Source: JAXMBX01 sp046349635
GTDB lineage: Bacteria > Planctomycetota > Planctomycetia > Planctomycetales > Planctomycetaceae
Reading direction: 5' to 3'
DNA: 53,009 nucleotides
Assembly: GCA_046349635.1 (NCBI GenBank)
Contig: JAXMBX010000037.1
Location: 1 to 53,009, forward strand
The stretch's first letter is position 1, and every line of letters begins with the position of its first letter. Of the stretch, positions 9,482-18,777 are shown piece after piece. The translations under genes were made by a program, and so were the position numbers. The notes under the pieces were generated by a model, which had not been told where the DNA came from, did no database searches, and saw only the letters and a program-made list of their open reading frames with translations.

Positions 9482-11225
9482 ATGTCGCTCCGGGACGAAC
9501 TGCAGGGAAGTTCGGCCCTCTTGATCCGGGCCTTGAATGAAGACATCCGCTCGCTGGGGGTCCAGTTCAATCGGGGGATGTTCGTCGCCGCCGGGTTGTG
9601 GGTCGCCGTCTGGGCTTTTGCAAACCAGTTTTATGTCACCGCCCCCGGCCTCGCGATGGTGCAGAACATCCTGGTCGCCGACATGGGGCTGCTCTACTTC
9701 GTGATCATCCCTTTCTTCTCAGGGGCCATCACCGAAGAGCGGGAGCAGGGGACGCTCGGACTCCTGAAGATGTCCGGCATCAGTCCGCTCGGGCTGCTGC
9801 TCGGAAAGTCGACGCTCCGCAGATTTCTGGGGGTCTGCCTGCACTAGTCCTGCAGATCCCCTTGTGATGCTCGCCGTCACCTTTGGAGGAGTGACCAATG
9901 CCCAGATCATCGCTGCCATGGCTGGCCTCTTGGCCTTCATGGCCAACAATGTTTGCCTCTTCTTCTCCCTCTGTCGCCCTACTCTTAAGGATGCAACCGG
10001 TGTGGCTCGCAGCGCCTTCATCCTCTGGCTCGTCCTCCCCAACCTGCTGTTCCTCCCCATTCTGATCCTCATGGCTCTGGGGACGACCTCTCCAATCTTC
10101 ACGACCATCGGCAACACACTATCCTCGGCGTTGAACTGGTATCTGAACATGCAGCTCCCCAGGCGGTTGTGGATCATCACCAGCTCCACTTTCAATGAGT
10201 CCTGGCTGAGTTGGCAGGTGATCTTTGACCTGTGCGTCGGATGCCTCTTCTTTTACGTCAGTTGGCGGCGCTTCGAACCCTTGACCATCGACACCGAACC
10301 CGTCGTCGCGGTCCGTCCAAAAAAGAAATCCTTCGCCTTCAGCCCCCCAAAACCAAAATTGACCTCCGGGCAGAAAGCAACGCCCGAAGTGGCGACCGTC
10401 CGCGCCGCGGAACAGTGTTGGAACAATCCTTTCCTGTGGAAGGAATTCCAGTTCCGCTGTGGGGGCTGGCCCGGATTGCGCTGGCAGTGGCTGAAATTCC
10501 TCATGGGATATTCAGCCGTCGTCGGTTTGATAAGTCTCAGCTTTCTACTCACCTTACTTCTGGAAGCGTCCCGAGCGGGCACGACTGCCGGATTTAATAC
10601 GTCCGGCTTCTTCATCAGGCTTTGGGAATCCGTCACGTTTCTAGGGGGACTCATCATCTGGGTCAGCTGCCTGGTCATGCTTCGCCTTCTCCTCTCCGCC
10701 TTTTATGATTCCTTCACCGAGGAACTGCAGCAGAAGACCTACAGCACCATGCTGCTTACCCCCAATGACGCGCGGCGGATTGCCTTCTCAACCGTCCTTG
10801 GCCGGTTGTTCACACTCCTCCCGGGATTGGTGTGGGTTTTTACAGGATTCCTGATGTTCATCATCAGTATCCGCATTCCCCGAGGATATTCGTCATCCTC
10901 CTCCAGCATCAATTGGAATGAACTCAGTCAAATGTTGCTGATCCTCGGTTGTATTTTCACCGCATTCTGCACGTTTCTTCCCTGGCTGTTCTACATGGGA
11001 CTCTGGTCGCAGAACGCGCTGTCGAACACCGGAAAATGGATGGCAACTCTGCTGCTTTTACAGCTCGAGTTCTGGGGGCTCGTCCTGATAGCGACCTTTT
11101 TTGACTGGAACTGGCGCCCCTGGGGGTTCCTGACTGGTGTCATTTATTTCCTGATTCAAGGTGGCTTGGCGTATTTTCTTTATGTACGAATCCCCCGGCT
11201 CATGCAGCTTCGCATGGGGGATTGA
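9482..11225 (+). pseudogene. ABC-2 type transporter permease, frameshifted
   Basis: Integral membrane permease of an ABC transporter. The first part starts MSLRDELQG at 9482 (aligned with MPFRDTFHG of the next gene) and holds the family block EEREQGTLGLLKMSGISPLG. The frame then breaks: after GKSTLR it runs into a stop at 9845-9847, and LVLQIPL is readable in the next frame at about 9847-9867. From 9864 the remaining 453 residues continue in a third frame (MLAVTFGG...), with multiple membrane segments and a WNNPFLWKEFQF block before the second membrane half. Two single-base losses within about 55 bases explain this. The paralogue at 11244 gives the intact arrangement. No ATPase gene adjoins either permease. 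Confidence 0.8.
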
Positions 11226-11243
11226 TTCTCCGGGACAATCACC

Positions 11244-12896
11244 ATGCCTTTCCGGGATACATTCCACGGCAGCGAAGCCTTACTCATACGCGGTCTGAAC
11301 GAGGACGCCCGCTCACTCGGCATGCACCTCGTACGGGCGGTATTCGTCGGGCTGGCGCTGTTCGGATGCCTCTCCTTTTTTTTCCAGCAGGGTGTGTTCG
11401 GAGCACCCGGGCTCGCCGCATTCCGCTTGATGATCTATGTCGATGCCATCGGCTTTGCCTTAATCGGCGTCTCCTACTTTTCCGCGGCCATTGCCGAAGA
11501 GCGCGAGCAGGGAATGCTCGGACTCCTGAAAATGTCCGGCATCAGCCCGCTCGGGCTGCTGCTGGGAAAGTCGACGCTCCGTCTCCTCCCTGCCTGCATG
11601 GGGCTGATCCTGCAAGTCCCGCTGATCCTCCTCGCGATCACTCTGGGAGGGGTCCGTTATGAACAGATCGCCGCCGCCGTCTGTGCATTGCTCGCCTTCC
11701 TGGTCCTGTTGGTCAATCTCTCCTTGTTCATGTCCGTCATTTCACCCACCCCCCAAATCGCCGGCCAACGCACCTGGGCCGCGCTGGTTTTCATGTTCTT
11801 CCTCCCCATCATCCTTGGACTTCCCGCTTCTCTTCTTCCAGCCGGTGTTCAACCCTGGGAAAACTCCGGAATCGTCGCAGACATTTGCTCCGGCCTGCAG
11901 AGTTGGTTCCGTGATCGCCATATCGCCACTCGGATCCGGGTCATCACCGATTCAACTTTTGATCAATCCTGGCTGAGTTCGCAGGTGACCTTTGATCTCG
12001 CCCTGGGCGTGATCCTGTTTCTGATCTCCTGGTGGTCCTTCGAATCCTTCACCCGGGATCGGGACCTGAGCATCGAGAGGCGGCCCGACGGCAAAAAAAT
12101 TCGCAAACTCTCCCGCGGGATCTCGCTGCGCTCCTGGGACAATGCCTTCGCCTGGAAAGAATTTCAGTTCTCGATCGGGGGCTGGAGAGCCCTCCGACGC
12201 ACTCTCTTCTCCTCCCTTCTGGTCCTCAGCCTGATTTTCTGTTTTTGTTACGGCCTGCTCCTGTATGGAACCACCTCCCAATTTGGGGCCCAGATCACGA
12301 CTCTCTCAGATCTGATCCGGGAGTTCGGACCGATTCCCTTGTTGGGCAGCCTCCTCCTCATCGGCATCACCATCGTGGGGGGGTTCGGAAGATCCTTCGC
12401 CGCGGACCTGAAAGAGAAAACGTTCGGGACTTTGATGCTCACCCCCCAAACGCCCCTGAGAATCGTCTCCTCAACCGTTCTGGGGCGTTTGATGCCCATT
12501 CTGCCCCTCGGCCTGGTCCTGTTCCTCGGAATCGCCTGGACCCTGGGAACGGACAACTGGCTGATCCGCACCCCAATTTCCAGTCTCAACAACTGGCTCA
12601 TCCTGTGTCTGTACCCCCCGTGCATCCTGGTGGCCGTCCTCGATGCCGGGATCTGGTTCTTCTATCTGGGGCTCTGGAGGAACTCCGTAGGGAATGCCAT
12701 CTTGGCGGCCAGTTCGACCATTTTCCTATTTTATGCGTCGATCGCTGCCTTGGGTGGGGTCTTTTACGTCAGCGGATTGGGAAATCCGTTGACCACCGCG
12801 CTCGCCTCCCTGGGACGGATCCTGGTCAGCTTGATCCTCTGGAGGATCGTCTGGGAACGCATCAAAATCGTGCTCCGGTCCCGCATGGCGGACTGA
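11244..12896 (+). CDS. ABC-2 type transporter permease
   Basis: 550 residues with about twelve hydrophobic segments in two halves. The signature EEREQGMLGLLKMSGISPLG sits near residue 90, as in ABC-2 permeases of the drug or lipid export and GldF/NatB type. A cytoplasmic linker (RDRDLSIERRPDGKKI then WDNAFAWKEFQF) joins the halves, and LKEKTFGTLMLTPQTP repeats the EKxxGTL pattern in the second half. It begins 18 bases after the frameshifted paralogue and probably shares its transcript. The two genes are a tandem duplication. The cargo cannot be told, and the partner ATPase must be encoded elsewhere or outside the window. Confidence 0.8.
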   Translation: MPFRDTFHGSEALLIRGLNEDARSLGMHLVRAVFVGLALFGCLSFFFQQGVFGAPGLAAFRLMIYVDAIGFALIGVSYFSAAIAEEREQGMLGLLKMSGISPLGLLLGKSTLRLLPACMGLILQVPLILLAITLGGVRYEQIAAAVCALLAFLVLLVNLSLFMSVISPTPQIAGQRTWAALVFMFFLPIILGLPASLLPAGVQPWENSGIVADICSGLQSWFRDRHIATRIRVITDSTFDQSWLSSQVTFDLALGVILFLISWWSFESFTRDRDLSIERRPDGKKIRKLSRGISLRSWDNAFAWKEFQFSIGGWRALRRTLFSSLLVLSLIFCFCYGLLLYGTTSQFGAQITTLSDLIREFGPIPLLGSLLLIGITIVGGFGRSFAADLKEKTFGTLMLTPQTPLRIVSSTVLGRLMPILPLGLVLFLGIAWTLGTDNWLIRTPISSLNNWLILCLYPPCILVAVLDAGIWFFYLGLWRNSVGNAILAASSTIFLFYASIAALGGVFYVSGLGNPLTTALASLGRILVSLILWRIVWERIKIVLRSRMAD

Positions 12897-13054
12897 GGGG
12901 AAAAACCGCCCAATTCCCTCTTTACGAAGTTCCCACCAATACCGCAGAATGGCCCTTGTGAGTCGTGGTACTGCCACTTCCGCGCTCGAGGTTGCACGAG
13001 GCAGCCTGACCCCTCCCGCAAAATCTGCCCACAGGATGTTAAGGGTTTCCCGCC

Positions 13055-16000
13055 ATGCTGTCGCTGTTGCGATCTGAAAAGATCCGTCCGGTACTGCGCG
13101 GACACTTTCGGTGTCTCGGTGTCGGATTGTTCCTCGCGACGCTCTTCACCTGCGGTCTCTCGCCCGTCAACGCGCAACTGAACCCCCGGCTGCGATTACC
13201 GCAACGCCCGGTCCCGCGCCCCGGGACCGATCAACCCGCCCTGATGCGCAATTACGAGCTCAGCGGCTGGCGCAAAGCCGCCTTTCAACTCCTGAACGAC
13301 AACCAGACCGCCGCGGGCTTGCGGCAACTGCAGAAGATCTTCGATTCCCTGGAAGATGGCTTCGAACCCGTCGGAACCGAGGGAAAAGTCGTCGGCATCA
13401 AGCAGATCGCTGCCGACTGGCTCGACAAGGCCGATCCCGCCATCCGCAAACTGTATGAACAACTCTACGGCCAGCAGGCCTTCGCTGTCTTGAAGGAAGA
13501 AAGGGACGGGAACCGCCTCCAGGTCTACTCCGAGGTCTATGGACGCTGGTTTCATACCCGCGCCGGGGCCGAGGCCGCCTATCGCCTCATGCTCTGGCAC
13601 TGGGATCACGGAACCCCGGAATTGGCGGTCCGCTATGGGGAACGTCTCTTGCGCGACTCCTGGCATGCCGCAGAACTCAGCGACGTCCGACGGACCGCCG
13701 CGATGGTCACTGCTCTCCGGAGCGGAGAATCCCAGACTGTCCAGGAATCCGGCCTCCGGATCGATACCGCCGGTTACACCATCGGTCCCGATCAGGTGAC
13801 CGTCAAACAGTGGATTCGAAACCAGTCCCCCGAACCGCTGCGGGAGTCGACCGACTGGGACCAGCCCATAGGATCGGGAACACGCAACTTCGAACGGGAG
13901 GGAAGCCCCCCCACGGCCAATGCTCTCTGGCGGCGATCTTTGCTGACCGGGTTGCGCGAGGATTACGAAAATAACCTGCAGCGCTGGTGGACCGGAAAGC
14001 GACAGCAAAGTGACAGTTCCGGCAGTGGGCAATCCCCCGTGATCGTCGGAGATCAACTCATCTTTCGCGATGCCGTCGGAGTGCATGCTGTCCATCTCCA
14101 GACCGGGGCGGAACTGTGGCACTACCGCACCTCGTATCAATTTCAGAAAGTGCTGGACATCCTCCGCGATGATGAGGGACGAACCGCACGGGATGATGAA
14201 TATGAACGCATGTTCCTGCACAACAGCATTCTGGGCAGTCTCTCCACCGACGGCGAGCGGGTCTACCTGATTGACGGACTGGTCGGAGATCGCCGCAATG
14301 CCGCGGGAGATCCCCTCTCCGATGACCCCGGATGGCGCATGGCATATCGTCTGGTTGCCCTGTCGATTCCACGGGAGGGGGCAAAAAGCAATGGCGAGGG
14401 AGTCTCGGTGGCGTGGTCGGTCGGCGGGGCAGGGCGGGCGGAAAGTGGTGCCGAGGATCTGCAGGAGCATTTGTTTCTGGGCCCTCCCACGGTCGCCTAT
14501 GGAAAGCTCTACGCCATTTCAGAATCGCAGGGAGCGATGACTCTCGTCGAACTCGACCCGGTCAGCGGGCGGGCGATGCGGATCATTCCGTACGCCATGC
14601 AGCAAATTCCGATCAACCTGGAATTGTCCCGTGCAAACTGGGTCTGCATCCCCTCCATCTCACGCGGCATCGCCGTCTGCCCCACGTTTCGGGGGATGCT
14701 GGTCGGGATCGATCTCGCGAGCGACGCCCTGCTGTGGGTCCACAGTGGCTCGGCGACGACTTCCAGCGGTGTCAGCCGCTTCGGTGCCCATCGACGCGTC
14801 CAAGGCCACGAAGGGTTCTTCAATCTTCCGCTCATTCAGGGAGGTCTGATCTTTGACCTGACGCGGCATTCGCAGGTCATCGAATGCGTCGAGCTACTCA
14901 CCGGCGAAGATCACTGGCAGCCGATTTCACGCAGCGACGGCGAATACCTCGCCTGTGCCACCAACGACGTCTTGCTGGTCGTGGGACAACAGGGCTGCCG
15001 GGGACTGGATGTGCAGACCGGCAAGGAACTCTGGTCCGTCCGCCTGGGCGCCTCCAGCGGCCGAGGAGTAAGGCTCGGAGATTGCTACCTCTTGCCGCTC
15101 GCCAACGGCCAGATCGTGAACCTGGAGATCAAGACCGGTCTGCAGCGCGGCTATCCCGCCCCCTTGGCGGAAGAACGCATTCCCGGACACCTCCTCGCCT
15201 GCCGGGACATGGTCGTCTCCGTCACACCCGTCGATCTCGCCGTCTATCCTCAATCGCGCGTAATGCTGCAACAGTTGCTCGTGGAAAAAACTTCACTCGA
15301 CCCCGCCGAACGTCAACTTCGGATCGGGGAATTGCAACTTCGGATCGGCGATCTGACGACCGCACAGCAGGCGTTGCAATCGGCGGTCACTCTCTCCCGA
15401 AATGAGTCTGCTGCTCCTCGCAAGGAAGAAGCGGAACGCCTGCTCCGGGAGTTGTACTGCATCGAACTCAGCCGCCCCGGGACCGAATTGGACCAGGTTC
15501 TGAAAAACCTGCAGGTCATTTCGCGCCGCCCGGAGGATCGCGTGCGGTATCTGGCGTTTGAATCCGAAATTGCCCTGCAGAAGGGAGAATTGACTCGGGC
15601 GTTACTGGCCGGACGGGAACTGACCAGCATGCCCACCGAAGTGACCCTCTCCCTCCCTCGTGAGCCGCAACTGCAGGTCGCCAGCCGCACCTGGGGGGCC
15701 GAGCAACTGGAGCGGCTTTTGAAACAGGCACCGGCCCAGGAGATCCGCGAGACGGACCGGCTCTTCGCGGAAGAATATGCCCAGGCCAAGCAACGCAAAT
15801 CGGTGGAAGAGTGGGAACGCCTCTTCTCCTTGTATCGCCGCGGGCCGCATGGAACCCTGATCCGGGAGGAACTCGCGCGACGCCTGTTGGTCGAGGGGGC
15901 CACGCAACAGGGCGAATTGCTGCTCCTGAAGAATCGGGAGTGCGGCATCCCGGCCCGCGAAGCCGAGGCCACACGCATGCTCGTCGAACTCTGGGGGGCC

Positions 16001-17527
16001 TGCGGCTTCTATGAAGAGGCCGGGGAATGCCTGCATCAACTTCAGACCAGATATGCCCGGGAACGCTTGCACGGAGGAGCCCTCGGAGCCGAATTCGCCA
16101 GGAACTACCCCAGGTCGGAACTCGCTTCCGAATATGCACGCCGATTCGTCCCTCTGGATGAACCAGTGGAAAGCGTGCGGGTCAGTCTCAGGCTCGGAGA
16201 AGGGAAATCGAACAACTCCCTCAACCTCCTGTACGGCCCTTCCTCTCTCCTCACGGATTTCCGCGGCAGCTTCATGCTCATGGATCGCGAGCAGATGCGC
16301 ACCCTCGCGATGGTGGACCGCGAAACAGGCCAGGTCGTGCAGGACTTCGTTCTCCCCAACTCGGCGGGAACCTGTCGCGGTGGCATCGGACATCTGTACC
16401 CCTTCGGTGGACAGACGACCGCCTGTGCAGTCTCCCTGATTGAACGCAAAGTCCTCTGGGACAAGCTCACCTGGAAAGGTACGCCCCTCAACGGGCTCTT
16501 ACTGGCAGGCCCCAGCGGCTCGGACTTTGCCCTGTTCCACGCCCGCCAGGAACTCTTCCTCGCCGATCCCTGCACCGGAAAGATTCGCTGGCGCCGCAAT
16601 GACATGGACCCCACCGACGGGCTCTATCGGAACGGTGCCGCCAACATCTTGGGGGACGACCAGATTATCGTCGTCTTCTCCAATGATCAGTCGGACTACC
16701 GCGTGTTCGATACCCTCAGCGGTCGAGAGCTTCGCCGGGGACGTTTGCCCAATCCCGGATGGAGACTGCCCCCCTTCGGACGAATGCTCGTCTATCGAAC
16801 CACGGAACAGGGCAAATCCGGTTTCAACCTATGGGATCCGCTCACGGATGAATTTCTGATGCGCGGCTGGATCGCGGGACAACTCTGGTTCGTCGATGAG
16901 ACCGGCACCCGGGAGTTCGCATTTGTCAATCCGGAGGGAGAATTGCACATCGTGCATGCGCCCACGGGTGAACGGCGCCTCAGGGTGAAGTTGGCGCGGG
17001 AAGACCTCCGGGACTTGAACTCCATGGAGTTCTTCTCGGATCAGAGCCGTTACTATGTCAATCTCAAGCGTTCCGTCACCTTGTCTCCCGAGCAGCAGGC
17101 GAAACTTTCCAGCCGGTCGATCGTCCCCGAGATCCAGCTTCCCAAGGCCCACCTCCACGGCATGGGTGAACTGTACGCCTTCGAAAAAGGGACCGGAAAG
17201 TTCCTCTGGAAGCGTCCGCAACCCAACCAGACCTTCATTCACATGCCTCAATACCCGCTCCCCTTCCTGCTGGGATTGAGCGTGTACCGCTTTTCAGATA
17301 ATGCGACGCATTACTCCGCCAGGATGCAGCTCGAAGTCATCGACTGCCACAGCGGCCAAACCCTCGCCTTGAAAAAAGAGCTTCCCAAGGACCAGCTCAC
17401 ACAGATGGTCTATGACCGGGACGCGAAAACGATTTCGCTCCGCGGCCAGCAGAACGAGTGGCTGCTGGAATTCAGCTCTAAGGGCAATCGCCTCGATGCC
17501 GAGGACGAAATCTCCCTCGCCCGTTAA
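13055..17527 (+). CDS. Secreted PQQ-like beta-propeller / TPR protein
   Basis: 1490 residues. A signal peptide is visible (hydrophobic VGLFLATLFTCGLSPVNA, residues about 28-45, then QLNPR). From about residue 290 to 720 lie propeller blades with the PQQ-type T-G-x-E-L-W pattern (QTGAELWHYR, QTGKELWSVRLG). A helical middle part, about 750-1050, has TPR-like Ala/Leu spacing (LRIGELQLRIGDLTTAQQAL). A second propeller, about 1080-1490, carries CTGKIRWRRND and GTGKFLWKRPQ. This is a BamB-like architecture common in planctomycetes. No quinone-dehydrogenase catalytic residues were identified, so a binding or scaffold role in the periplasm is inferred. It is 158 bases downstream of the permease gene and converges with the gene ending at 17714. 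Confidence 0.8.
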   Translation: MLSLLRSEKIRPVLRGHFRCLGVGLFLATLFTCGLSPVNAQLNPRLRLPQRPVPRPGTDQPALMRNYELSGWRKAAFQLLNDNQTAAGLRQLQKIFDSLEDGFEPVGTEGKVVGIKQIAADWLDKADPAIRKLYEQLYGQQAFAVLKEERDGNRLQVYSEVYGRWFHTRAGAEAAYRLMLWHWDHGTPELAVRYGERLLRDSWHAAELSDVRRTAAMVTALRSGESQTVQESGLRIDTAGYTIGPDQVTVKQWIRNQSPEPLRESTDWDQPIGSGTRNFEREGSPPTANALWRRSLLTGLREDYENNLQRWWTGKRQQSDSSGSGQSPVIVGDQLIFRDAVGVHAVHLQTGAELWHYRTSYQFQKVLDILRDDEGRTARDDEYERMFLHNSILGSLSTDGERVYLIDGLVGDRRNAAGDPLSDDPGWRMAYRLVALSIPREGAKSNGEGVSVAWSVGGAGRAESGAEDLQEHLFLGPPTVAYGKLYAISESQGAMTLVELDPVSGRAMRIIPYAMQQIPINLELSRANWVCIPSISRGIAVCPTFRGMLVGIDLASDALLWVHSGSATTSSGVSRFGAHRRVQGHEGFFNLPLIQGGLIFDLTRHSQVIECVELLTGEDHWQPISRSDGEYLACATNDVLLVVGQQGCRGLDVQTGKELWSVRLGASSGRGVRLGDCYLLPLANGQIVNLEIKTGLQRGYPAPLAEERIPGHLLACRDMVVSVTPVDLAVYPQSRVMLQQLLVEKTSLDPAERQLRIGELQLRIGDLTTAQQALQSAVTLSRNESAAPRKEEAERLLRELYCIELSRPGTELDQVLKNLQVISRRPEDRVRYLAFESEIALQKGELTRALLAGRELTSMPTEVTLSLPREPQLQVASRTWGAEQLERLLKQAPAQEIRETDRLFAEEYAQAKQRKSVEEWERLFSLYRRGPHGTLIREELARRLLVEGATQQGELLLLKNRECGIPAREAEATRMLVELWGACGFYEEAGECLHQLQTRYARERLHGGALGAEFARNYPRSELASEYARRFVPLDEPVESVRVSLRLGEGKSNNSLNLLYGPSSLLTDFRGSFMLMDREQMRTLAMVDRETGQVVQDFVLPNSAGTCRGGIGHLYPFGGQTTACAVSLIERKVLWDKLTWKGTPLNGLLLAGPSGSDFALFHARQELFLADPCTGKIRWRRNDMDPTDGLYRNGAANILGDDQIIVVFSNDQSDYRVFDTLSGRELRRGRLPNPGWRLPPFGRMLVYRTTEQGKSGFNLWDPLTDEFLMRGWIAGQLWFVDETGTREFAFVNPEGELHIVHAPTGERRLRVKLAREDLRDLNSMEFFSDQSRYYVNLKRSVTLSPEQQAKLSSRSIVPEIQLPKAHLHGMGELYAFEKGTGKFLWKRPQPNQTFIHMPQYPLPFLLGLSVYRFSDNATHYSARMQLEVIDCHSGQTLALKKELPKDQLTQMVYDRDAKTISLRGQQNEWLLEFSSKGNRLDAEDEISLAR

Positions 17528-17567
17528 GGCCTGAGAGTGGATCGCCTATGCTTATCCCTCATGTCGT

Positions 17568-17611
17568 AGGGTGGCATGCCTACATCGCCGCGAAGCGGCA
17601 GGGTAGGCATG
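17568..17611. repeat. Family A palindrome, copy 1
   Basis: GGGTGGCATGCCTAC then a short GCCGCGAAGCGGC core, then GGGTAGGCATG. The arms CATGCCTAC (17575-17583) and GTAGGCATG (17603-17611) are a perfect 9-base inverted repeat. It lies 40 bases after the PQQ/TPR stop codon, between convergent genes. Five related copies occur in this window (17643, 22041, 43228, 49611, 50283). Confidence 0.85.
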
Positions 17612-17642
17612 GGCGAGATTGACTCTGACCAATACTCACCCT

Positions 17643-17681
17643 TGGGTGCCATGCCCGCATCTCGTAAGAAGGGCGGGCATG
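17643..17681. repeat. Family A palindrome, copy 2
   Basis: Arms CATGCCCGC (17650-17658) and GCGGGCATG (17673-17681) pair perfectly around a variable core. The element follows copy 1 by about 30 bases in the same convergent gap. The arm differs from copy 1 by paired changes (CCTAC/GTAGG against CCCGC/GCGGG). Confidence 0.85.
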
Positions 17682-17713
17682 TTGGCATCTGGCTTTGAGA
17701 GGTACGGGCTCCC

Positions 17714-18499
17714 TTACTTGGGCATCAACCCCTTCTCCAGCTCATCTTCCCAGGCGTCCAGCAACGGCCAGTCGATCGCGCAGGTGCCGAAATCCGCCAT
17801 GTGCAGATACGTCTGCAGGCGATCGATCGTCCCCTGCAGCAGCTTTTTGTCATTGCGGAAGGACGGACCGTGGCTGGGAAGCAGCCATTCAATCTTGCTG
17901 TCCCGGATCCGCTCCAGGGAAGTGATGAACGCCTGGATGTCCGAACCGTGGTGCGCATCGATGTTCCCCACGCACCCGTCCCGGAAAATATTATCCCCGG
18001 AAAACAGCAGATTCCCCATCCGGAGCGAAAGCTGGCTGTTCGTGTGCCCCGGCGTAAACCACACCTCCAGTTCCGTGTTCCCCACCTTCAACACGTCCCC
18101 CTCGTCAATCGTCTGATCCAGCTTGATCGTCGGCAGATCGATGGAGATATCCTGCGCGGCGATCTCCGCATAGGTGGTAATCCGTTCTCCCTTCGCGAGC
18201 AGATCCGCGCAAATCGGATGGCCGACAAATTGGGCGTTCGGCAAGACGTTCCGCAGCTTCGCCATCGCCTGCACGTGGTCCGCGTCCGCGTGGGAAGCGA
18301 CCACGTATTTGCAGTTGGCGAACGAAAACTCCATCTGCCGGATCAGTTCCAGGATGTCGGGCAGGGTCTCTTCGTACCCGATGTCGAGCAGCATCCATTC
18401 CGGACCGTCATGCACCAGGTAGACGCAACATCCGAGCCTGCGGCGGGCCTGGTGGTTCATTTCAATGACGTGGGGAAACAGCTCACGACGGGGTAGCAT
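17714..18499 (-). CDS. Metallo-beta-lactamase-fold hydrolase with HxDxDH motif
   Basis: 261 residues, cytosolic (no signal peptide). MBL-fold landmarks are present in order: the metal motif SHADADH (His70, Asp72, Asp74, His75), TPGHT (His152), SGD (Asp169) and PSHGP (His210). The family's usual HxHxDH has Asp in the second position here. Acidic ligands at this position are known from flavodiiron proteins (HxExDH), so a di-iron or otherwise altered metal site is possible. No flavodoxin or rubredoxin domain is attached. The substrate is unknown. The gene converges with the PQQ/TPR gene and diverges from obg. Confidence 0.8.
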   Translation of the reverse strand: MLPRRELFPHVIEMNHQARRRLGCCVYLVHDGPEWMLLDIGYEETLPDILELIRQMEFSFANCKYVVASHADADHVQAMAKLRNVLPNAQFVGHPICADLLAKGERITTYAEIAAQDISIDLPTIKLDQTIDEGDVLKVGNTELEVWFTPGHTNSQLSLRMGNLLFSGDNIFRDGCVGNIDAHHGSDIQAFITSLERIRDSKIEWLLPSHGPSFRNDKKLLQGTIDRLQTYLHMADFGTCAIDWPLLDAWEDELEKGLMPK

Positions 18500-18777
18500 G
18501 ATACGGGGATATCTCCGAAATCCAGTGTCAAATTCAGGTTGGGTTTACAGGGATTCTTCCCCGGAAAGGCCGCTCCGTGACCCATTCTACAGCATTCTTC
18601 CGGTGAATGTAGTCACTGTCGCGACGGTAATCTCGCAATTCATCAGCCCAGAAACCATTCCTCTGGGGCGACACTGACGCCGACTTGGACTACACTCAAC
18701 GATTCGACAAAACCCCGGTCATCAACCAGGCCCGGGCGTCAAAACAGGAAAACAGAGTAGAGAAGGGCAACCGTTCG

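Noticed and set aside
18685..18777. Upstream extension of obg from a TTG codon
   Set aside because: Obg proteins begin at the Met at 18778; the extension is not conserved.
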